Below are positions 55,646 through 64,000 of a stretch of 64,000 nucleotides of DNA, piece after piece. Each line of letters begins with the position of its first letter. The stretch's first letter is position 1. A program made the position numbers and the translations under genes. Location: NCBI GenBank assembly GCA_963682025.1, contig OY821519.1, positions 146,052,312-146,116,311 on the forward strand, given 5' to 3'. The notes below the pieces were generated by a model that saw only the letters and a program-made list of their open reading frames with translations, was not told the origin of the DNA and did not search any database. The DNA comes from Cordilura impudica. Taxonomy: Eukaryota > Arthropoda > Insecta > Diptera > Scathophagidae.

Positions 55646-55909
55646 CTGGAACTAAATATTTAAATTTATTTTAATAAATAAAAATCAAAATAAAACTTCC
55701 TCAACTAAAACAAAACTTCCACTTCAAATCTTTACTTTGGAATATTACAATTATTATTACTACTAATTATGTATTTCTTAAAATGTAAATAAAAATAAAG
55801 TTTTAGATACCATCCATCGTATTAAAACGTTAATTTAGTTATATGTATCTGATTCTTATCTCAATATTCTGAATGCTTTTAAAAGCATATAGTATTTAAA
55901 AATTTTTAC

Positions 55910-56065
55910 CATTTGAGGACGCTGTGGTGGTCCATTAAGCTGCCCTGGCCGTGGTCCATTTGGTCGTGGTTGTCCAGGCCATTGCGGTTGTTGTTGACCA
56001 AAACGTGGTGGACCCTGCATTCCTTGTTGCGGTACCATTGGAGGTCCTTGATGCATTGGTGGTTG
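55910..56065 (-). CDS. Cpsf6: Cpsf6 exon: upstream proline/glutamine-rich part
   Basis: 52 codons in phase 0: QPPMHQGPPMVPQQGMQGPP, then RFGQQQPQWPGQPRPNGPRP and LNGPPQRPQM. It runs from a CACAG acceptor (AG at 56067-56066) to an ATG|GTAAAA donor (55909). The upstream acceptor is weak, since the tract before it is not strongly pyrimidine-rich, so the exon might start elsewhere. Intron length to the next exon is 264 bases. The RRM exons that should precede it are not seen up to 64,000. Confidence 0.75.
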
Positions 56066-56651
56066 CTGTGTTTGATGTATATTTGGTGGTGATGGTTTTG
56101 TATTTGTTGATGAAAATGATGTGGTGGTAAAACATGAAACAAGAGATAATAGGATAACAATAATAACTAACAATTATAATCGAATGCAAAATGGAATCTA
56201 AATAACTACCTTCTACACAAAAATACTTAAATAAAAAGTAAACCAAATAGTACTTTTTTGTTAATGGAAAAAGCATTTAATTTGAAAATATCTTTAGAGC
56301 GAGTTTCTGGAATACATGTTAAATTAGTTTATTTAAATTCGCATTTTTAAATACTAATAACTTTTAACTATTTGAATAGAGCGTTAAAAATCGTGAGTTT
56401 AACTAAAACAAATTTAACCGACATCCCAAAAACTCGGCCTTAGCGTTAAAAGCACATAATTTACGAAAGACAATAAATAACGTGTAAAATACGACTGCCA
56501 AAACTCAAATGTCTGATTTAGAGTAAGTTTTTTTATTTCATTTTTATTTGCAATCTATTCTAGGTCATTAGGCAATATTGATAAATTAAGATAATACATA
56601 ACAGAAATTATATATGTATGTAGTTCCATTGCACTACATAACCATTTATAA

Positions 56652-57130
56652 ACAAGTAAGAAAATTATAATCAGTCTATTGGAATTGAAATCTTATTGGA
56701 ATTTTTATTAATTTTTTTGCCTGCAGATTTGAAAAAGTACATATCGGGCGCTATATTTATATTGGGACTAGGTCGAAATATGGACCGATCCTGACCATAT
56801 TTGGTAGTTATTTCTTTTTTGTTATGTTTAAATGAAGAATTTGAAGCAGCTTTATAAACACACACAAACTCAATTTGATTGAGATCTATATGATAATTTG
56901 TATCTTACGGCTATTTAAGTTGATCTTTTAGGGGTCATTTGTATGGGTACTAGGTATGAACATGCACCGATTTTCACCAATTTCAAAAGCGTTCGTCCTA
57001 TGGCCGATAGAAGCCATCGTTAGTTTGATTACAAGGTTTACCTTAACACACACACGCACAGACAGATAGACGGACGGACAAACATAAGCACTAATGGCTA
57101 ACCTCATGGAGGTATAGGGTATATTTTTAT
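56652..57130 (+). repeat. Repeat family R, copy 5 (deleted)
   Basis: It starts AACAAGTAAGAAAATTATAA, keeps GCCTGCAGATTTGAAAAAGT, CGATCCTGACCATATTTGG and TAGGGGTCATTTGTATGGG, and ends GGTATAGGGTATATTTTTAT. Shorter than copies 1-3 because the middle is deleted. Confidence 0.7.
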
Positions 57131-57224
57131 ACATATTTACAATATGATTTCACTAGTTTGTAAATGGAACATGTAGTACATGAAAACTTTTTAATCTTCT
57201 TGTCTAATGAGTATCGTCTAAAAA

Positions 57225-57746
57225 CGAAATAGCCAGAGCATTTAAAGTTTTAAGAACTTTTTATTTAACTAACAGTCCCGTAGATATGAGTAATAAATAC
57301 TTTATATAAAATTTTGATTCAAAGAAGAGAAGAAGGAAGAGATTCTACAAAAGGACGAAAAAAACAATATGTACCATAAATTGCTGTTAAAGTGTGTGCA
57401 GACATACGTCGTTTTCTTTCAGACAAAAGTTACAAATGCAACCACACACGTGGACAGAAATAAACACACATGTTATTATAAGTGGTTATAAACTGAAATT
57501 TAATCCAAAATTGTTTCAATTTTTTTAGCCATTGAACGTATGTTGACAGACGTCGATAGTTCTGAAAATTATTTTAATAAACATTTGAGTTACGTCGATA
57601 TTTAAAAAAACAATTAAAAATGGTCAAAATAAAAAAATAAAAAAAATTATAACCCATGTAAAGAGAGTTAAAAATTAATATATTTGGCATCGTTAACTCA
57701 AAACTGACAAAAACGGACATACGCGATTATTCTAGAAAACCACAGA
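57225..57746. repeat. MITE-like family X, copy 2 (left end missing)
   Basis: Interior words shared with 1739-2445 include AAAGTTTTAAG, GGACGAAAA, AGTGTGTGCAGA, GTTTTCTTT, TTATAAGTG, TTTAATAAACATTT, AAATGGTCAA and TTTGGCATCGTTAACTCAAA. The right end is TACGCGATTATTCTAGAAAA then CCACAGA (57720-57746). Confidence 0.65.
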
Positions 57747-57754
57747 ATTAACCT

Positions 57755-58860
57755 TAAGGTTTTAGACTGGAATCTTTCAAGAATTTCAACATTAGATTCA
57801 CATGAAGTACCCCACAACTCAATACCATAAGACCAAACTGGTTTCAATATGACCTTATAAGTTCTTAATTTGTAGTGTAAGTTTAATTTCGATTGTGGCC
57901 CTATTAGCCAGTTTAATTTTCGTGTTTTCCCATTAGATATTTTCTAGCTTTTATATGTATGTTCTTTCCATGTAAATCGCCTGTCTAACGTCATTCCTAA
58001 TTATCATACAGTTGATCGTTATTACAGGGCAGTCACCACTTCTTAACGTAAGAGTGATGCGTTGGGATTTATCAGTATTTACTTTAATGTTCCATTTAGA
58101 AAACCATTTTCAATTATAGTGAAGCTTCGTTTTTGTACTGACTGGTTGCAACTATTGCAGTGTCATCTGCGTATGTAGCTACTGTGACATCGTTGGTGAG
58201 TGGCATGTCTGCTGTAAAAATGGTATATAGAATTGGACCCATTACACACCATGTGGGATTCCAGGATTCATTTCGAAAATTTGTGATCTTTCATCATCAA
58301 CCATCAACTCTGTGAAAGGTAGCCTTTAAAAAAAAGATTAATGGGGCCGGTAAGACTTCCTTAATCTTAAAAAGTAATAATTCATGGCATACTCTGTCGA
58401 ACGCCTGTTGAATATCGAGGAAAATTGCAGAATAGAACCGTTTGTTCTCAAGACTATCGGTTACAATATTAACATCACGGTGACGTTGTTTGAGAGTAGC
58501 GTGTTTATTTCGAAACCCAAACTGATGGTCTAGAATGTTTAGATTTGCTAATACTGGCAATAAAAATTTTAGAAATAATTGTTCAAATATTCTAGAGAAT
58601 ATTGTAAGTAAACTTATTGGTCTGTAATATGAGATTATCTTTTCAGGTTTGCTTTCTTCAAAATCATAATTATTTCAGCACATTTCTACTCAATATTCAA
58701 TTGTAAATTGTTGATAAAAATATTATAGCTTTTCGATTCAACTTATTTACAGCTTTACAGTAAATAAATCATATCCAGGCGATTTCTTATTTAAATTTTT
58801 AATTTCTTTTTGTACTTCATTTGGTAAGTATTTCAATAACGGTACGTCCATTTGAAATGA
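57755..58860 (-). pseudogene. Jockey-type reverse transcriptase remnant
   Basis: On the minus strand: DVPLLKYLPNEVQKEIKNLN then KSPGYD (58860-58760), a fingers region, HQFGFRNKHAT (58540-58500), FYSAIFLDIQQAFDRVCHEL (motif A, 58440-58385), PGIPHGV and a YADDTAIVA box (58170 region), and a C-terminal stretch with YGIELWGTSCESNVEILE (57830-57770). Stops and frameshifts break it. Its 5' part is probably the endonuclease region at 61846-63060 (see findings). Confidence 0.75.
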
Positions 58861-58961
58861 TTTTTTTTTTTCAAGAAAAAAATTTTTTTTATTTATTATT
58901 ATTTCATTCATATAATATAATATAATATAATAATTATAATTCAGTTACTAAAAACTACAAC

Positions 58962-59300
58962 CTACGAAGCACTAGTATTGATACTATTGCCACTGTTATT
59001 TTTGATGTAGCCGGTGTTGTTGATAGGGTTGACTGCTTCGGTGTTGCTGTTATTGCCAGTGTTGATGTTCATGCTATTGCCGATATTGTTGAGTGAATCA
59101 TATGGATTGTTGCCTATTGTTTCGTTGCTGTTGGTGATATTGTTAGTGTAATTGTGTCGCCTGGTGTTTATTGTTGCATTGTTGTTATTGCCAGTATTGT
59201 TTCTGCTAGTATTGATACTATTGCCACTGTTATTGTTGATGTAGCCGGTGTTGTTGATAGGGTTGCCTATTTCTGTATTGCTGTTATTTCCAATGTTCAT
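58962..59300 (-). repeat. Asn/Thr-coding low-complexity repeat
   Basis: A region of (GTTGTTATTG)-like trinucleotide repeats, open in one minus-strand frame and giving only Asn, Ile, Gly, Thr and Ser (NNTGYINNNSGNSINTS occurs twice, near 59060-59010 and 59270-59205). I read it as an expanded microsatellite, probably within the non-LTR remnant upstream of it, not as a gene. Confidence 0.6.
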
Positions 59301-59799
59301 GTTGTTGCCGATATGTTGAGGTGATCATATAGGTTGTTGATTTCCGTGTTGTTGCCATTGTTGTTGTCGTCTATATTTTTATTACGGTTGCCGTTTCTTG
59401 CAGTGATGTTATTGTTAATGTTGATGGAAGAATTGGTGTTATCGTTGGTGTCGTTAATACCACTATTGTGATGTGGTATGTGGTAGTTGTTGTTGATACT
59501 ATCAATAATATTGTTTGCTGTTCTAGTTATGTTGTTGAAGTGGGTTGTTGAGAAACGTTGGTTTTTCTCTCAAATTTTAAGTATTCTGTTTTGCATTTTC
59601 TGTAGTATTCTGCAATGTGTCGTATTTCCCCATGCTGCTATTCCATGCCTGATATATGATTCTGCTAGTGAAAATATGCCTGTCTCAAAACGCTAAATGT
59701 AGAACAGTTACTGAGATGAAAATGCATATATGCGGTTTTTCCGTAATTTTTTTTTGCACATTTTTTATTTGTGTTTTAAATTTGAAGTGTTGGTCAACG

Positions 59800-61540
59800 T
59801 ATTCACCAAGATACGAGTTCTATAAAAGTGTTACATATGTCTTTATTGTTGTTAATATTGTTGATTTTATATAAGCAGCCTGTATCGTGAAACTTTATTG
59901 TGATGTTTGTGCTTTGAAAATTGGGTGGTCTTATATGCATAATTTTAGTTTTGCTAGCATTTATAACTAACCCATAATCATGGCACCATTTGCTAACGGT
60001 GTTTAGCTGATGCTGCTTAATTTCCGTGGCGGTTTCAATATTTTTATGCGAGACAATAATCGCTGTGGCATCTGCATACGCAAAAGTAATGCTGTTTTTA
60101 AGTTGATTGATCATATCATTTGCATAGAGTAAATAAAGAATTGGGCCAAGCTTCGTGCCTTGAGCCACTCCATGGTGGAAATCAACTTTCTCACTAAACT
60201 TGTCTTCAATTTTTACTCGATACGATCTGCATTCTAGATAACTTTTAAACCACTTGAGACAAATTCCCTCTAATACCATTTCTTTCTAATATTTCAATAA
60301 GTTTTGTGTAAGATAGCGTGTCAAAAGCCATGCTAAAATCGATGAACAAAGAAAGGCAATGCTTTTTTTCACATAGGGACTTGTTAATAAAATTGGAAAA
60401 TTTTCCTAATAATTTTTGTTAATATTTTTGTCTTTTTGAAAGCCAAATTAATTTTTATTTATGATATTGTATTTTTTTAAGAATTCTGTAAGACGTCGCA
60501 CTACGATTTCGTAGACTGATTTAGCTCCAGATTTGTAAATAGGTCTTATTAATGATAAATTTAATAATTCTGACATGCACGAGTTTTTTTGAATTTATCA
60601 GGACTGTCTTAAACCATCCATTCCCTCTCCTTTTTTGGTGTTGAGATTTTTTAATATATCAAAAACTTCCTCCTCACATGTTGGTGTAAAGTACATAGAG
60701 TTTTGTACTGTATTTAGTATAACGTCTCTTGTTTTGATATCACAATTATGAATTATATTTTGCACATTTTGGTTGAAGTTTGTTGCAAAGTTATTTACAA
60801 TGTTTATAGTATTATCATTTCTAAAATTTTTTAATACAGTTTCATCTACGTTATTTGATTTTTTTTCAATAATTTCATTATATAGTTATTTGCCAAGTGG
60901 CTCTTATATTATTTCTATTTTCAATAAATTTTTCACGATAAAAATTATTTTTAGTTAAGTTCAGATTTTTATTTAAAGAGTTTATATATTGTTTATATTG
61001 ATTTTCATAAGTTTTATTAAAGTTTATCCCTAATTTCGCAACACTGAATTAATTCATCACTTATCCATGGGCTAGGTAATCTCTTTTTTATTGTTTTACA
61101 TATTTTTTTGATGTTTCGTAAATTGCACAAAATTTTTCATATATTTTAATAAATTAATCATTTTTATTAAGATTTTGAATTAAATAATTCCAGTTTGTTT
61201 GTTGGATTTTTTGATTTACTTTAAAATTATTTAATTTGGCACCCTGCAAAAGATTATTTTCTGCTCTCTGGTTTTCACTTTCTATGCAACAAAATATATA
61301 GTGGTCAGATATTGTTGTTTTAATTACAGACGCATGGATTTGTGTGGTTTGTTTATTATTTCTTATAGTGGTCAGATATTGGTCAGATATTGTTGTTTTA
61401 ATTACAGACGCATGGATTTGTGTGGTTTGTTTATTATTTCTTACAAACAAATGATCAATGCAAGTTTTCATGTTTTTGTTGATGTCTTCTCTTCTTATCT
61501 CTTTTATTACACACTACAATCCGTAGGACAACATCATGTC
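59800..61540 (-). pseudogene. Second non-LTR remnant (endonuclease end and reverse transcriptase)
   Basis: The part at 61471-61154 is the end of an endonuclease domain (CIDHLFVRNN, then SVIKTTISDHYIFC). It contains a tandem duplication. The RT is decayed between 61150 and 60280 (FIDFSMAFDTLS-like near 60350) and open at 60279-59803 with GVAQGTKLGPILYLLY (motif B), a YADA box (YADD mutated, near 60080) and SKWCHDYGLVINASKTKIM. It is inactive. The clade is uncertain. Confidence 0.7.
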
Positions 61541-61544
61541 TAAA

Positions 61545-61834
61545 ACCAAAGGCCACACGTAACCTTAACCAAACGTGTCAGCTGTTTTTTTTTCTGTTAC
61601 ATGAAAAGCATTTGGAGCAGTTACTGAACTCAACTGTCATGTAACTGGAACGTCCCTATCTCTTAAAAATAGATTTTTGCTACGTTTGTACGTGACATTT
61701 GCGAACAGCTGATAAAGTTTGGTTAATTTTACACAGCAACATGCTGGTTCGTTTTTTACGTTATATAATTGCACTAAATGCCAACGTTACATTTACGGTA
61801 CGGATACATTTTAACGTGTGGGGCTAACTAGGCC
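61545..61834. mobile_element. TTAA-flanked MITE, copy 2
   Basis: Reverse orientation to 23474-23765, sharing AACGTGTCAGCTG, TTCTGTTACATGAAA, GAACGTCCC-type, AACAGCTGATAAAGTTTGG and TAACTAGGCC words. The right terminus GGCTAACTAGGCC is followed exactly by TTAA (61835-61838). The left terminus is worn (CCAAAGGCCACACG). Confidence 0.65.
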
Positions 61835-61845
61835 TTAAAAACCTC

Positions 61846-63060
61846 ACCATATCATCGTTTTCTTCAATACTGTTTAGAATGTGTTTTTGGAATGAGGTTT
61901 CAAACGGGCAGCAAATGTTTCCTATGTACTTTTGTCAAGAACATTTCGCTTCACTGGCCTTTTTAAATTTTGGTTTCCAGTCATATTTTGAGTTATTATT
62001 TCAATAAAATCGGCAGTAGCCTTGTATTTATGTTCATATAGTAAATTTTTAAGGACTTTACAAGCCTTATTGAATAACCGCTTATCCATGGGGTTCCTAA
62101 TGAGCTGGTAATTGTTCAACAGCATCATCAAAACAGTTATGAAATTCTTGGATTTTAGTATGGCAAGTAACTATGTTATTATAGTTCAACTTTAAAGTCA
62201 CAGAAGTATTATAACTTGTAAGAATAGGTGTATGATGAGAGCTCAAGTCATTAAGATGTTATATTTGTAAGCGGTGATTTTGGGATTCCTGCGTACACTG
62301 CTAGACGGCCAATACGTTGGTGTGCCCGTAGACAGTACAGAATAGATTTTGCTACTTATACATTTGTATAATTCTCTTTAATTTGGATATGAGAATCTAG
62401 AACCCCACCACTGATGCCTAGCATTACAATCTATACCTGCAATAAACGTTTGACCAAGAAAATTTAAAAATCGTTGTATTCTGGACATTTGACTACGTGT
62501 TCTGGTGGCGTATACATATATAGAAGAGATTATAAATTCCCTTCCTTCATTTTAATTTAATGCAAGTTCCATTAACATCATATTCGAAGAAAGTTTTAAT
62601 TTATAAGCTCTTTATTTCTGCAATGTAAGAGAAATATGGAAAAAATTGAAGACAGCGCTAGATGGAGTAGCTACTTTCGAACAAAGCGACTTGTTCATCT
62701 TCAGCATCCTTCTGCCTATTTCTTCAACTCATGCTTGATCAACTATTTAACTCAAATTTTGAAAAAATAGAACATGAGGAATGTTTTTTCCTTTTTATAC
62801 GAGAGCTAGTACGAATAAGCTGATTTTTTTTTCCAATTTTAAGCTTTATTATGAGCACGATGCAGATGGTGGATGGTGTAAATGAAATCATATCCCTTCA
62901 TATAAAAGTAGGATCTACTAGATAAATGGGTTTCTGAAACTAAGAGAATATCAATCAATGTGATATATTTTGTGGAAGATTTCAATTTTATTTAGACGGT
63001 TAGAAAACTCGTTTGCATTCCCTATTGCTATACGTAAATTCAGTTGCATAGTTTACTTAT
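61846..63060 (-). pseudogene. Endonuclease and linker part of a Jockey-type element
   Basis: In several minus-strand frames: NLRIAIGNANEFSNRLNKIE (near 63050-62995), SETHLSS-like and a KGYDFIYTIHH-like stretch (62950-62870), then GIDCNARHQWWGSRFSYPN (62440-62390), CISSKIYSVLSTGTPTYWPS (62380-62300), and an after-endonuclease region with RNPMDKRLFNKACKVLKNLL and QNLKRPVKRNVLDKS (62110-61925). The FNARHQWWGS and PTYWPS motifs are standard for the Jockey group. Confidence 0.75.
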
Positions 63061-64000
63061 AAGTGAAGACATCATGTTGATGAGAGTGTTCGTGTTCTCT
63101 ATTTGTTTCTCCATCGTTGTTTCTGACCTCTTTATTAAACAAGATTACGCATCATGTCGGTGATTGCTATCTCTTAATTCTTATTATCCCTATTATGTTA
63201 GGAAAACTATGAGCACTAATGTTAAATTTGAGATCCTGATTATTTTGTCTTCTTACGAAATTTCTCCTTGTATATAGCACAACGTTTGTGGCTTGCGTTG
63301 TGCAGGCGCATTATGCCCATGGTTGGTGTAAGTTAAGTTCAAAAATGTATATTTACATAAATAACTGGCAATTCGAGAAAAAAAATATCAATCGTTTGAT
63401 TTCTTATCCGCATCTTTCGAACTTTATTTTGGCCTCATTTTGGCTGCAACTGTAGGTTCTCTCATATGTTCTATTTGCTATTAATTATATTCTTAACATT
63501 TAAGTATTAAGAATCGAATTAATATTCTAACCGATCTCAGTCATAAAACGTTTACAAGACCTTTAATTTTTACCGAACTCTTAAAATACCTACGATTAAT
63601 TATGGATATCATGTAAAATGGGCTTCTATTATAATTTTACTACAATATTAAAATATTAACTGATTTCTTCAAAGAGGTACGAATTGCCACAACTAGAGTG
63701 AAGTTTTTTAATCTACGATAATGATTCTCTAGGACAGTGGTAGCTGATTTAAAGTTGCGATCGACTTTAGCAGATTAAAATTATTAGCGATCTATCAGGC
63801 TCACAAAAAAAAAAAAAAAAAAAAAACTTAATAAAAAATGTAAATAATATATGTATACTCAATATCAAATAATTCAACACCAGAAAAAACTTAAAATAAT
63901 TTTCATCATTCAAATATTATATAATTACCGTTTCTGAGCCAGCTCTACTTTTCGAGATATAGTGTTGTTATTTTCCAACACTGATCTTGAAACTGTTAGT
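63061..64000. other. No gene seen at the right end
   Basis: AT-rich sequence with an A23-type run near 63808. The last 80 bases (GAGCCAGCTCTACTTTTCGA) faintly resemble an end of repeat family A. Cpsf6 5' exons are not found here. Confidence 0.4.

Noticed and set aside
55193..55663. Plus-strand 156-codon Trp/Arg-rich frame
   Set aside because: It is antisense to the proline/glycine-rich Cpsf6 exon; the composition follows from CCA/GGT codons on the other strand.
58962..59300. Asn-rich 112-codon frame considered as a gene
   Set aside because: It is a trinucleotide-type repeat in a retroelement relic; only five or six amino-acid types are used.

Overview
The window is nuclear DNA from a fly. 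The evidence is AT-rich sequence, spliced genes with GT-AG introns, a dense mix of eukaryotic transposons, and three insect genes. From the style and load of its repeats I infer a higher (schizophoran, probably calyptrate) fly; the species cannot be named from the sequence alone.

Three host genes are visible, all on the minus strand. From high to low coordinate they are: (1) the 3' half of Cpsf6, the large subunit of the CFIm pre-mRNA 3'-processing complex, with exons at 56065-55910, 55645-54807 and 52882-52588 (the RRM-coding 5' exons are not seen); (2) a complete BI-1 (Bax inhibitor-1/TMBIM6) gene, with coding exons at 40215-40160, 37353-36900, 36793-36623 and 12543-12505 (720 nt, 239 residues plus stop); and (3) the first coding exon of a gustatory receptor that resembles Gr66a, 6246-6012. 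As I remember the Drosophila map, Cpsf6, BI-1 and Gr66a are neighbours there too (CG7185, CG7188, CG7189), so this looks like conserved microsynteny inflated by transposons. BI-1 stands out: its last 13 codons lie about 24 kb from the previous exon, and that intron holds most of the mobile DNA in the window.

Layout. 1-5 kb: a broken piggyBac transposase, a MITE-like element and an intact-looking mariner with TA-flanked inverted repeats. 6-12.5 kb: the Gr66a-like exon, mariner and Tc1 remnants, and a nested inverted-repeat element. 12.5-40.2 kb: BI-1. Its 24-kb intron holds two palindromic elements, a 5'-truncated Jockey-clade retrotransposon with clear target duplications, an unclassified DNA transposon with six direct copies of one 14-mer, a foldback-like element built of 21-bp tandem repeats, and a complete two-ORF Jockey-clade retrotransposon. 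Its first intron holds a family of palindromic elements. 40.2-52.6 kb: a retrotransposon fragment with a degraded Gypsy element at its edge, three MITEs, and Penelope-like and RTE-like remnants. 52.6-56.1 kb: Cpsf6 exons with two hairpin MITEs in an intron. 56.6-64 kb: minus-strand non-LTR remnants, apparently one element split by about 3 kb of later insertions.

Only the host genes and two transposons (mariner 2457-3762 and Jockey 32171-36463) have intact reading frames. Everything else is decayed or non-coding. I saw no tRNA, rRNA or CRISPR array. All family assignments come from reading motifs by eye; no database search was run.
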